In this document: in pieces, positions 51,997-60,140 of the stretch
Position numbering within the stretch: the first letter of the stretch is position 1
Layout of the letters: each line of letters starts with the position of its first letter
Assembly (NCBI RefSeq): GCF_037151175.1
Contig: NZ_JBBCOR010000006.1
Coordinates: forward strand, 186,001-250,000
From: Asaia sp003994335
Lineage (GTDB): Bacteria > Pseudomonadota > Alphaproteobacteria > Acetobacterales > Acetobacteraceae
Direction of reading: 5' to 3'
DNA length: 64,000 bases
Made by a program: the position numbers and the translations under genes
Notes under the pieces: model-generated
What the model saw: only the letters and a program-made list of their open reading frames with translations
What the model was told of the DNA's origin: nothing
Databases searched by the model: none

Positions 51997-53205
51997 TTGA
52001 AGCAGCAGTTTCTGAGCTCACTTTTCGCCCTGCGTTCCTATTTCGACTGGCTGCCTGCGCAGCTCGTCTCCATTCTTATGCTCTTCGCGCTGGCGACCGT
52101 CGCCTTTTACGCCAGCAAGCTCGTATCAGTGATCATCCTGCGCATCTTCGGCAACCGGGAGGATGCGGTTCTGCGCAAGATCATCCTGGCCATGCGTCGG
52201 CCGGTGCGCGTGATGGTGGTTCTGGCCGTATTGCTCTCCGCCTTGCCAGCGGCTTCGGGCTTCACCTGGGAAACCACGCAGCTCCTTCAGAAGCTGCTGC
52301 TCTTTATCGGTATCCTGATGGTCGGCTACGCGGCAATCGTGGCCTTCCGGATCATGACCGAGGCCTATCTGCAGCGGATCACCTCGCGCGACCATAGCGA
52401 TGACATCATGATCCGCACGCATCAGACCCAGATCAGGGTGCTTCGTCGGCTCACCGAAATTCTGGTGGGTATCGTCACGGTGGCCACTGCGCTGATGACG
52501 TTCGACTCAGTGCGACAGTATGGCGTGTCGCTCTTCGCTTCAGCTGGAGCGGCCTCGCTGATTGTGGGCCTTTCGGCGCGCGGATTGCTGACCAACCTGC
52601 TGGCGGGCGTGCAGATCGCCATCACCCAGCCGATCCGTATGGAGGATCTGATCATTATCAACGGCGACTGGGCATGGGTTGAGGAAATCACATCGACCTA
52701 TGTCGTGCTGCGCGTGTGGGACTGGCGGCGTCATATTGTCCCGATTTCCTATTTTTTGGAGAACCGCTTCGAGAACTGGACGCATAATTCTGCGGCGATC
52801 ATCGGGGTGGTGTTTCTGTACGTCGATTATGAGGCCCCGATCGAGACGATACGCGGATTTTTGAATGAGATCATCAAGACCTGTCCGCTGTGGGACGGGA
52901 AGGTCTTCGATTGTCAGGTGGCCGATTGTGACGCGCAGACCCTCAAGATTCGTATTATCGCCAGCGCCCGCAATGCCCTGCAGAGCTGGGATTTGCGATG
53001 CGACATTCGCGAAAAAATCATCATGCGCATGCGGGCGGAATGTCCGGAGGCGCTCCCGCGTTCGCGCTTTGCTATGGTTCCGCCCCGTCCGGGTGAGGAG
53101 GCTTGGCCCAATGCTGAGGCGATCTCACCGGTGATCGATAGACCACCTCCGGGTTCCTACATGGGCCCAGGCAGCGTCATGCCTCGGGGAGGCGCTGATC
53201 TTTGA
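51997..53205 (+). CDS. Mechanosensitive ion channel MscS family
   Basis: A 402-aa small-conductance mechanosensitive channel-type membrane protein. Three to five hydrophobic segments occupy residues 15-200. The pore-lining helix is GAASLIVGLSARGLLTNLLAGVQIAIT (about 181-207), followed by the beta domain QPIRMEDLIIINGDWAWVEEI and the conserved VPISYFLENRFENW. The C-terminus is an alpha/beta cytoplasmic domain. It starts with TTG at 51997, with GGAT 7 nt upstream; next ATG is residue 29. Its 3' end overlaps a short antisense ORF. It would protect cells against hypo-osmotic shock. Confidence 0.85.
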   Translation: MKQQFLSSLFALRSYFDWLPAQLVSILMLFALATVAFYASKLVSVIILRIFGNREDAVLRKIILAMRRPVRVMVVLAVLLSALPAASGFTWETTQLLQKLLLFIGILMVGYAAIVAFRIMTEAYLQRITSRDHSDDIMIRTHQTQIRVLRRLTEILVGIVTVATALMTFDSVRQYGVSLFASAGAASLIVGLSARGLLTNLLAGVQIAITQPIRMEDLIIINGDWAWVEEITSTYVVLRVWDWRRHIVPISYFLENRFENWTHNSAAIIGVVFLYVDYEAPIETIRGFLNEIIKTCPLWDGKVFDCQVADCDAQTLKIRIIASARNALQSWDLRCDIREKIIMRMRAECPEALPRSRFAMVPPRPGEEAWPNAEAISPVIDRPPPGSYMGPGSVMPRGGADL

Positions 53206-53263
53206 CCGTGAACTGGCGCAGCCAGACGCGGAACGAGCGGTAATGGGTTTCGAAAATGGTCAT
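53177..53263 (-). CDS. Candidate 28-aa small protein with strong ribosome-binding site
   Basis: A 28-codon frame with an ideal AGGAGG 9 nt upstream of its ATG (53263). The product begins MTIFETHYRSFRVWLRQFT and ends in KDQRLPEA. It is basic-aromatic, has no transmembrane segment and matches no family I know. Its last 29 bp overlap the convergent mscS gene. A region rich in A/T (53330-53400) upstream could hold a promoter shared with the SinR-like gene. Confidence 0.4.
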   Translation of the reverse strand: MTIFETHYRSFRVWLRQFTVKDQRLPEA

Positions 53264-53401
53264 TCTTCGTGCCTCCTGTCTGGGGAGAAATACGCTGATA
53301 GCGGCACGTCTATGGCAAATATTTCACGTCACTGTCATATTTTTTGACGACCTAAAGCCGCAGCGCAGTCAAAAACCGTTTTTTAGCCGCTATGGCCGTT
53401 A

Positions 53402-53707
53402 ATGTTGGAGTTGTCTAAGTTGACCACCTACCTTGTTGCCTATGAGAAGATACCCGGCATGACCTACGAGGCTCTCGAGCAGAAGCTCGTTAGCTTTACG
53501 GAGGGATTTCACGAAATCGACAATTTCTGGATCATCTCTTCCAATCTGATCATCTCGGACCTGCGAGATGTGCTGGCCAAACTGGCACCTCAGGGGGCGA
53601 GACTGATGGTCATGAAATACGTTCCGCATAACAGCATGGAGATGGGTGCCGCCGCATGGCACGGCTTCACGCCTCCTCAGGAGGAATGGCTCGCCGGCCG
53701 TCTTTGA
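53402..53707 (+). CDS. SinR-like / Cas2-fold small protein
   Basis: A 101-aa protein that resembles the family of short 'SinR' proteins with a ferredoxin-like, Cas2-related fold. The pattern is TTYLVAYEKIPGMTYEALEQ, then EIDNFWIISSNLIISDLRDVL and RLMVMKYVPHN. Strand-helix-strand order fits, and conserved W/F residues are present. No CRISPR array or cas gene is in the window, so CRISPR adaptation is not implied. Function is unknown. The ATG at 53402 has no strong ribosome-binding site; an alternative TTG start at 53420 is possible. It stands in a small solitary unit. Confidence 0.65.
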   Translation: MLELSKLTTYLVAYEKIPGMTYEALEQKLVSFTEGFHEIDNFWIISSNLIISDLRDVLAKLAPQGARLMVMKYVPHNSMEMGAAAWHGFTPPQEEWLAGRL

Positions 53708-53793
53708 GGAGAGGCTTCGAAGGGCACCCAACATTCGCGTATCCGGCGGCATAAGTCGAAAGGTTGCCCATGGCCTCTCCGGCTGCGGCGCTC

Positions 53794-54765
53794 TCAGGCC
53801 GCCTGCTCGGCAAGCGCCCGCGCGTAAAGCGCGCCTATTGCTGCGGAGGCGAGGCGGGCCGTGGCATCATCGGCACGGCTCGTGAGCAGGACCGGCACCT
53901 TGGCACCCATCACGATACCCGAGGTCGCGGACTTGCCCAGAAAGGCGAGCGCTTTCACCAATATATTCCCGGATTCGAGATCGGGGGCGATGAGGATCTG
54001 AGCCTTGCCCACAACGGGGGAGTCGATTCCCTTGGTTTGAGCGGAGTCGAGGCTGACAGCGGCATCCATGGCGAGAGGGCCATCGAGTATTCCGCCCGTA
54101 ATTTCCTTGCGATCAGCCATCTTGCACAGGCTTGCGGCATCCAGCGTACCCTGGATTTTTGTGTTGATCGTCTCGACGGCGGAAAGCAGGGCCACACGTG
54201 GCGTTCCCAGGCCGAGCGCATGATGCAGATCGATGGCATTTTGGGTGATATCGCGCTTGGTGATGAGGTCGGGCACGATATTGATGGCCGCATCCGAAAC
54301 GAGGATCAGGTCGGGATAATCGGGGACCGCGATGCAGAAAACATGGCTCATTCGGCGTTTCGTGCGCAGGCCGCTTTCCTGCCGGATCACCCCGGCCATA
54401 AACGTGTCCGTGTGCAGACTGCCCTTGGTCAAACCTCTCGCCTCACCCTCATGGATCAGGGCGATCGCACGTGAGACGGCCTTGGCCGGATCATCGGCCT
54501 GCTCGATGCGCATTCCTGAGATATCGAGTCCCGATTCCTCTGCAACACGCGCGATCGTATCCCCGTCTCCCACGAGGATGGGAATGATGATGCCAAACCG
54601 TGCCGCCTCCACGGCGCCCCCGAGAGCGTGGCCGCTGCAGGGCCAAACAATGGCATAAGGTACCGGGCCGAGCTCCGCAGCCCTCTGCACCAGGTTGCGC
54701 ATCAGCTTATGCTTGTCGGGGAAAACGGAGGAGAGGATTTCAGAAGGGGGGCGAGGCTGGGCCAT
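53794..54765 (-). CDS. Phosphate acetyl/butyryltransferase-like protein
   Basis: A 323-aa protein of the Pta/Ptb family, which swaps acyl groups between CoA and phosphate. It has GLTKGSLHTDTFM, SGLRTKRRMSHVF, KMADRKEITGGILDGPLAMDAAVS, VVGKAQILIAPDLESGNI, LAFLGKSATSGIVMGAKVPVLLTS, all typical of the C-terminal Pta domain and Ptb. It lacks the regulatory N-terminal domain of long Pta. Many alphaproteobacterial members are annotated as bifunctional enoyl-CoA hydratase/Pta, but no hydratase (MaoC) domain is present. No acetate kinase gene is adjacent. Substrate could be acetyl-CoA or butyryl-CoA. Confidence 0.82.
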   Translation of the reverse strand: MAQPRPPSEILSSVFPDKHKLMRNLVQRAAELGPVPYAIVWPCSGHALGGAVEAARFGIIIPILVGDGDTIARVAEESGLDISGMRIEQADDPAKAVSRAIALIHEGEARGLTKGSLHTDTFMAGVIRQESGLRTKRRMSHVFCIAVPDYPDLILVSDAAINIVPDLITKRDITQNAIDLHHALGLGTPRVALLSAVETINTKIQGTLDAASLCKMADRKEITGGILDGPLAMDAAVSLDSAQTKGIDSPVVGKAQILIAPDLESGNILVKALAFLGKSATSGIVMGAKVPVLLTSRADDATARLASAAIGALYARALAEQAA

Positions 54766-55213
54766 GAGCGCGCGTTTCTCCGTGCTTGCATCAGTTTCCC
54801 CTCTTCAGGTCACTAAGCGTGAAGCGACGCTGACTGGGGCTGAGAACATCGATGCCGTGAATTTTCCACAGGGCCGATGACGTCGCTCTCCGAATATGGA
54901 CTGGTAGCCCGCAAGACAGCCAGCGCGAAAGCGCTGGCTCGGGAAGCGTCGCAAGCCATCCTTAACAGATCAAGCGCTCCCCGCCCGGATCAGGTTTTCT
55001 TGAGGCGGGCGGAGCGGCAGGCACCTTGCGACATTCGTAAGCGTTCGATGGGACGAATAGGCACTTCTCGACCGGTGAACCTTGGTCGATCACTCCTGAA
55101 GCCGAGGAAAATGCGCTTGAGGGTTGAAAGATGTCACTCGCCGTCCAGGCGTGTTTCCCTTACATCTTCACGCTTCGGCGCGATCGCGGCCCATCATTTG
55201 GCCCCGACGGAAG
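54766..55213. other. Gene-free interval with three stem-loops (candidate structured RNA)
   Basis: No frame in these 448 bp is convincing. It contains a 9-bp stem capped by a GAAA tetraloop (54918-54939, AGCCAGCGC / GCGCTGGCT), a bulged 11-bp stem (54975-55016, outer CGCTCC / GGAGCG, inner GCCCG / CGGGC) and a 6-bp stem (55068-55089, TCGACC / GGTCGA). These could be a small RNA or leader. I recognise no riboswitch or known RNA family. Confidence 0.4.
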
Positions 55214-55426
55214 TTAGCGAATCGGCCGACGCTGCGCCGGTGCGCGCGCCATGCCGATCGCGAGCCGCGCGAAGACCGTTACCAGGCCAAGCGCGAACAC
55301 GACCTCGCCCAGCAAGTCGAGCATGTCCGTCAACTGCGTAGTGCCGGGAAGCGCACATGCACTTATGCCTGAGGAAAGCGCCCAGACGCCGAGCGCGACG
55401 AGAATGAGAATCGTATTCCTGAACAT
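55214..55426 (-). CDS. Small membrane protein of unknown function
   Basis: A 70-aa protein with two hydrophobic segments: ILILVALGVWALSSGISAC (about 5-23) and LLGEVVFALGLVTVFARLAI (about 38-57), then a basic tail ARAPAQRRPIR, which places the C-terminus in the cytoplasm. The ATG has AAGGGAG 4 nt upstream, a good ribosome-binding site. Family and function are unknown. It stands alone in a gene-poor stretch, next to stem-loops. Size and membrane pattern fit a small regulatory or stress membrane protein. Confidence 0.6.
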   Translation of the reverse strand: MFRNTILILVALGVWALSSGISACALPGTTQLTDMLDLLGEVVFALGLVTVFARLAIGMARAPAQRRPIR

Positions 55427-56218
55427 GAGGCTCCCTTACAAAATGTCACGTACCTCACAAAGAGGTGTTAAGGTTATTTAACGTTCATTAACGCTTAAGA
55501 AGCAAGAGCAATCCGCGAACAAAATTTTTTCTCGTGACGCGGGAACTCTACGGATTTCAAGCGTTACGGCGCGTCCAGAATGCCCGAGATGGAACGAAAC
55601 GATTCGCCTCCGGAAAGAGGACTGGGCTGGTCGTTAAAGCGCGACCCTGGATCATGGCATGGCAAACGGAACGTTGACGTTAATTTGATTCCCCTAGGTG
55701 CGGTTTCATTAATCTTCGGTATGGCTGCGCTCATCTGGGCTGTTCCGCACGCTTCGAGCTTTTCTGACGCGCCGATCCCGTCACGCTGCAAGCGAGCGAG
55801 CGCGAGGGCAGGAATCTCGGAGTAGAAATCATCCGGCGGTGTCGCTCGGACAGCTTAGACCGCTATCGGGCGGCCGTGGATGGAGGACGTCGCACGCAAG
55901 GGAGCGCCAATATTCGACCGTAACCAAACGTAACGGTCAATCTGGAAAGATGTCATTGCAGGGCGGACGAAGCGTTCCCCGCAGCAGGGGGGAGGGAGGC
56001 ATATTACGCGGATCCAAGCTGACAGATCCTGGGGTGGCCGCTTTTTGAAGTCTGCGCTGAGGCCATCCAATCGGCCGGGGGCGGGTGGCGACCCGGACCT
56101 CTTTGCGCAGCGTCCTGTGGTCGAGGCAGCAGCGCGAAGTGCGAGGCAATATGCCGGTTTCGCTTTGGAGGCGACCGTCATTAGGCGTTGGATTGTCGGG
56201 GGTATTCAGCGGACCGGA
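55427..56218. other. Gene-poor interval between the small membrane protein and tRNA-Val
   Basis: About 790 bp without a supportable gene. Frames such as 55580-55825 (plus, 81 codons) and 55564-55791 (minus) lack ribosome-binding sites and have low-complexity composition, although the plus frame has one hydrophobic stretch. The first 130 bp are AT-rich (many A/T runs near 55440-55560), consistent with promoters for the minus-strand small membrane protein. Nothing else was recognised. Confidence 0.4.
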
Positions 56219-56293
56219 TGGTGGGCGCAACAGGGATTGAACCTGTGACCCCTACCATGTCAAGGTAGTGCTCTACCGCTGAGCTATGCGCCC
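56219..56293 (-). tRNA. tRNA-Val (anticodon GAC)
   Basis: A 75-nt tRNA with acceptor GGGCGCA / TGCGCCC, discriminator A and encoded CCA. D-arm GCTCAGCGGTAGAGC, anticodon stem CTACC / GGTAG with loop TTGACAT giving anticodon GAC (Val, GUC/GUU). T-arm has ACAGGTTCAATCCCTGT. Confidence 0.95.
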
Positions 56294-56378
56294 ATCCGGT
56301 CCGTGAGCGGCGTTTTAGCGGGCGTTGACGGGGCTGGCAAGATGGGTTTTCTAAAAAAATCACCAAAGCGGAAAAAAA

Positions 56379-57275
56379 ATGATTTTCGGCCCCTCTCTGG
56401 ATGCAGAGCCTTGTCTTTCCTCAGCTTTTTCTTTGCAGGAGAGCGCGCAGCCGGTAGCCCCTCTTATCCTCGCTTCGCCGCATTCGGGACGCCGCTATCC
56501 TGCGCTCTTCCTCCGTCAGTCCCGCCTCGATCTGCTGTCGCTTCGTCGCAGTGAGGATGCTTATGTTGATCTGCTTTTCAGGGCGGCCCCTCAATTGGGC
56601 ATTCCGCTTATATGTGCCGAGTTTCCGCGCGCCTATTGCGACGTTAATCGCTACGCCTGGGAGCTGGACCCCGGGATGTTTCGCGAACGCCTCCCGCAAG
56701 GGGCCCTGACCAACACAGCCAAGGTCAGGAGCGGTCTCGGAATGATGGCGCGCATCGCAGGGCCGGGTAAAGGGATCTATCGTCATCAACTGCCTCTGTC
56801 CGAGGCTCATGCGCGCATAGCGACATGCTGGCTACCCTACCATGAGGCGCTCGAAGCGCTGATCGCTCGGTGCAGGGCGCGGTTCGGTGTTTGTCTGATG
56901 CTCGATCTGCATTCCATGCCCACGCTGCCGCATTTGCGTCTGCCCGACATTGTTCTGGGTGATCTGCACGGAACAAGCTGCGGGGGGGAGATCGTTGACG
57001 GGCTTGCGGGGATGCTTTCCGCGCGAAATCTCAGCGTCGGTCGCAATCGTCCCTATGCGGGCGGCTATATCACGGCGCGACACGGTTGCCCGTCGGACAA
57101 TGTGCATGTCATCCAGGTTGAGATCGGCCGTAATCTGTATCTGGACGAGCTGACCCTGGAGCCCTCGCCGGGTTTTGCGGCGGTGCAGATAACAATCGAG
57201 GCTCTTCTGCCCGATCTCGTTCTGTTGGCGCAGAAACTTGTGAAATCACCGGCTTGCGTATCGCCCAATCTGTGA
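56379..57275 (+). CDS. N-formylglutamate amidohydrolase
   Basis: A 298-aa zinc enzyme of the N-formylglutamate amidohydrolase family, which releases formate from N-formyl-L-glutamate at the end of the longer histidine degradation route. Motifs are ASPHSGRRYP (about 32-41; metal His), PRAYCDVNRYAWELDP, a DLHSMP metal motif (about 174-179) and GDLHGTSC near residue 190. No hut genes surround it, so its partner reactions are elsewhere, or it acts on other N-formyl compounds. The start ATG at 56379 has a poor ribosome-binding site. Confidence 0.82.
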   Translation: MIFGPSLDAEPCLSSAFSLQESAQPVAPLILASPHSGRRYPALFLRQSRLDLLSLRRSEDAYVDLLFRAAPQLGIPLICAEFPRAYCDVNRYAWELDPGMFRERLPQGALTNTAKVRSGLGMMARIAGPGKGIYRHQLPLSEAHARIATCWLPYHEALEALIARCRARFGVCLMLDLHSMPTLPHLRLPDIVLGDLHGTSCGGEIVDGLAGMLSARNLSVGRNRPYAGGYITARHGCPSDNVHVIQVEIGRNLYLDELTLEPSPGFAAVQITIEALLPDLVLLAQKLVKSPACVSPNL

Positions 57276-57432
57276 TTTTCGACCCGCTATCTGATCAACT
57301 CCGGCTGATTCACGGCCGGGGGGGCTCGATTGATGCTATGAAGCTGTGTTTGAAGAGACCCGACGCACGCGTGCCGATACGACGCGTCTCGCAAGCGTCG
57401 ACCATCTGTCCCCTGACTGGAAGAGCTGCCTC

Positions 57433-58911
57433 ATGACCATGACCTGCCAAGAGCGACCCGATATCGTGCTGATCGGTGCTGGCGTCATGAGCGCCAGTTT
57501 TGCCGCCCTGATCCGGTCTCTTGATCCTGGTCTGAGCATATCGATGTTCGAGGCCCTCGACTCCTGCGCGAAGGAAAGCTCCGAGGCTTGGAACAACGCC
57601 GGGACCGGACATGCAGCCTATTGCGAGCTTAATTATACCACCCGCCGCAAGGATGGCAGTATCGATATTGCCAAGGCGCTTGACGTCAACACGGAGTTCG
57701 ATCTGTCGCGTCAGCTTTGGGCTCATCTGACCCAGACGGGATGGATAGGGCACCCGCAGAGCTTCATACGTCGCTGTCCTCATATGAGCTTTGTGCAAGG
57801 GGGGGAAAACGTCGCTTTTCTCAAGGCGCGTTACGAGGCGATGGTCAGTCATCACTGTTTCGACACCATGCGCTATACCGAAAACCCTGAAGAGATCGCT
57901 CAATGGGCGCCGCTCATGATGGCCCGTCGTTCGTCCGGGACACCGCTGGCCGCAACACGCGTCGAGCAGGGAACCGACGTGGATTTCGGGACCCTGACCC
58001 GCACGTTGTTCAGCAGGCTGGAGCAGGAGAGCGGGGTCGATCTGCATTACCGTCACAAGGTGACGTCCCTCGACCGAGAAGCTGGTGGGCGCTGGCGCGT
58101 CAGCGTGCAGGATCTCGAGACAGGGCAGACCACGACAGTTTCAGCCGGCTTCGTGTTCGTGGGCGCAGGGGGCGCAGCTCTTGAGTTGCTCAAGGGAGCG
58201 GATCTGCCAGAGGCGCATGGCTATGCCGGTTTTCCCGTCAGCGGTTTGTTTCTGCACGCCGATAACCTCGATCTCTGCCAGCGCCATTCGGCCAAGGTAT
58301 ACGGCAAGGCGGCCGTTGGCTCTCCCCCCATGTCGGTGCCCCATCTTGATACGCGTATCATCGGCGGGAGGCCCTATCTGCTATTCGGTCCCTATGCGGG
58401 CTTTACCACCAAGTTTCTCAAGTCGGGTCGTTGGAGCGATCTTCCCCGTTCGATCACCACCGATAATGCCAAGGCCATGTTCGATGTCATGGTCGATAAC
58501 CGGGATCTCGTACGGTATCTTATCGGTCAGGTTCTCCAGAAGAAAACGGCCCGCTTTGATGCGCTCCGCGCGTTCTATCCTGCGGCCCGTTCCGATGACT
58601 GGCGCGTCGCGGTGGCTGGACAAAGGGTTCAGATCATCAAGAAGGAAAATGGCCGGGGTACCCTGAAATTCGGCACCGAAGTGCTTAGCACCGCCGATCA
58701 CACTCTGGCTGCCGTGCTCGGCGCTTCTCCAGGTGCCTCCATCGCGGCTTCAGTCGCGTTGCAGGTGGTGCAGAAAAATTTCGCTGACCGGCTGCCTGAA
58801 TGGCAGGACCGCCTTAGGGCTGTCATCCCAGGTTATGGGCTTGATCTACGCAAGGACGAAACGGCCTGTCGTGAAATCCGGGAGCGGACAGGCGCTATCC
58901 TGGGAATTTGA
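57433..58911 (+). CDS. mqo: Malate:quinone oxidoreductase
   Basis: Membrane-associated FAD enzyme oxidising malate to oxaloacetate and feeding electrons to ubiquinone, replacing or adding to NAD malate dehydrogenase. The 492-aa protein has the FAD motif DIVLIGAGVMSASFAALI (about 9-26), then WNNAGTGHAAYCELNYT, FGPYAGFTTKFLKSGRW, and the C-terminal SPGASIAASVALQVV, all typical of MQO. ATG 57433 is preferred over 57346, since the first 29 residues of the longer frame are unlike the family. It fits the direct-quinone respiration of acetic acid bacteria. Confidence 0.93.
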   Translation: MTMTCQERPDIVLIGAGVMSASFAALIRSLDPGLSISMFEALDSCAKESSEAWNNAGTGHAAYCELNYTTRRKDGSIDIAKALDVNTEFDLSRQLWAHLTQTGWIGHPQSFIRRCPHMSFVQGGENVAFLKARYEAMVSHHCFDTMRYTENPEEIAQWAPLMMARRSSGTPLAATRVEQGTDVDFGTLTRTLFSRLEQESGVDLHYRHKVTSLDREAGGRWRVSVQDLETGQTTTVSAGFVFVGAGGAALELLKGADLPEAHGYAGFPVSGLFLHADNLDLCQRHSAKVYGKAAVGSPPMSVPHLDTRIIGGRPYLLFGPYAGFTTKFLKSGRWSDLPRSITTDNAKAMFDVMVDNRDLVRYLIGQVLQKKTARFDALRAFYPAARSDDWRVAVAGQRVQIIKKENGRGTLKFGTEVLSTADHTLAAVLGASPGASIAASVALQVVQKNFADRLPEWQDRLRAVIPGYGLDLRKDETACREIRERTGAILGI

Positions 58912-58977
58912 TGGACGTCTAGGGGGCTTTGTCCCGGCGGCGCGGCAATCCGCCGCCAGGAGAGTGCCCGACATATG

Positions 58978-60099
58978 CTATTCAGCTGCTGCAGGGGCTA
59001 GGGGCGCATCGCCCATGGCCTTGCCAGTGCGCATTTCCTCTTCCAGCGGTGCTGTGGCGTGATCGCCGATCGAAAGCAGCGCGGCTGTAAGCGGTGAGGC
59101 CAGGATCAGCCCCGGCACTCCAAGGATCGTCCCGAAGACGGTCTGAGAGAGAATGGCGAGCGCGGGCGGCATGTGCACGGCATGACGCTGGATGAACGGG
59201 GCCAGCACATTGCCTTCCAGAAACTGGATAACGCAGTAGAGTCCGGCCACCATGAGCCCCGTGCGTGTTCCCTGCGAAAGGGCGATCAGCACGGCAGGGA
59301 TCGCACCCAGAATGGCGCCGATATAGGGAATGAAGTTGCAAAGCCCGGCCACGACACCGAGCGCCATGGCAAGAGGTACCCCGAGGCATGCCAGGCCAAT
59401 ACCGGAGGCGAGGCCGACCACGAGCATGTCGAAAGCCTGCCCCATGGTCCAGGACCAGAGTGTCGCTCCAGCGGTCAGCATGAGATTGCGCGCCATCGGG
59501 CGATGGCTCTCAGGCACGAGGCGCAACATGCCATCCACATAGATGGCGGGAGACATGGCGAAATAAAGCCCCGCGATCAGGATCACGGCGATGGTGCCCA
59601 GCAGACCAAAGGCGCTGCTGAGAAGGCCAGTGACCGAATTGGCGATTCCGGCTCCTAGAGAGGGGCCGCTGCTCTGCTCATTGCCACCGAGCGACTTGGG
59701 CAGATGATCGAGCGCAAATTGGCCCCAGGCGCTCGTACCCATCTGGTCGCGCACTTGGCCGTACTGGGTGATGAGCGCCTGTTTGAGCTTGACGAACTGA
59801 TCGCCGATCTGGGGGCCGCTGAAGAAGAAAAGGGCGGCAATCGCCACAAGGATCAGTAGCGCCACCAAACCGACAGCGAGCTGATAGGGCATGCGGGCCT
59901 TGTCCCGCAGCAGACGCGCAAGCCCGTGCAAAATAACCGCAAAGAGCGTGGAGGCGAACACAACCATCAGAACGTCGCCAATGAGCCATACCGCAAGGAC
60001 GACGACAGTGATGATGAGCGTGAAGCGCAGGATACGAAAGATCTGCAGTAATTCGCGCCCGGCGGTCGGGGCGTCTTTGGCTTGGGATTCGGACATCAT
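58978..60099 (-). CDS. AI-2E family / PerM-type membrane permease (second copy)
   Basis: A 373-aa inner-membrane protein of the UPF0118/PerM family. Hydrophobic segments include LRFTLIITVVVLAVWLIGDV and the following FASTLFAVILHGL; a soluble loop with QIGDQFVKLKQALITQYGQV follows. The C-terminal helical bundle contains GVVAGLCNFIPYIGAILGAIPA and GLILASPLTAALL, the family signature. ATG 60099 (tandem with 60096) has GAGCGGGA just upstream; frames from 60186 add 29 unlikely residues. Distinct from the copy at 5221, which is shorter. The substrate is unknown. It lies 41 bp after the ABC-F gene on the same strand. Confidence 0.8.
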   Translation of the reverse strand: MMSESQAKDAPTAGRELLQIFRILRFTLIITVVVLAVWLIGDVLMVVFASTLFAVILHGLARLLRDKARMPYQLAVGLVALLILVAIAALFFFSGPQIGDQFVKLKQALITQYGQVRDQMGTSAWGQFALDHLPKSLGGNEQSSGPSLGAGIANSVTGLLSSAFGLLGTIAVILIAGLYFAMSPAIYVDGMLRLVPESHRPMARNLMLTAGATLWSWTMGQAFDMLVVGLASGIGLACLGVPLAMALGVVAGLCNFIPYIGAILGAIPAVLIALSQGTRTGLMVAGLYCVIQFLEGNVLAPFIQRHAVHMPPALAILSQTVFGTILGVPGLILASPLTAALLSIGDHATAPLEEEMRTGKAMGDAPLAPAAAE

Positions 60100-60140
60100 T
60101 TCCCGCTCTCGATACATTGATGACACTGTAACGATATTCG

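Noticed and set aside
53402..53707. CRISPR-related Cas2 gene
   Set aside because: No repeats or other cas genes in the window; the fold resemblance is shared with non-CRISPR SinR and VapD proteins.
54780..54900. TPP riboswitch, suggested by GGGGCTGAGA near 54835
   Set aside because: The second half (ACCTGATCTGGATAATACCAGCG-type segment) is absent and no thiamine gene follows.
55580..55825. 81-codon plus frame with one hydrophobic stretch
   Set aside because: No ribosome-binding site, and the opposite strand is open as well over the same region; not enough to call a gene.
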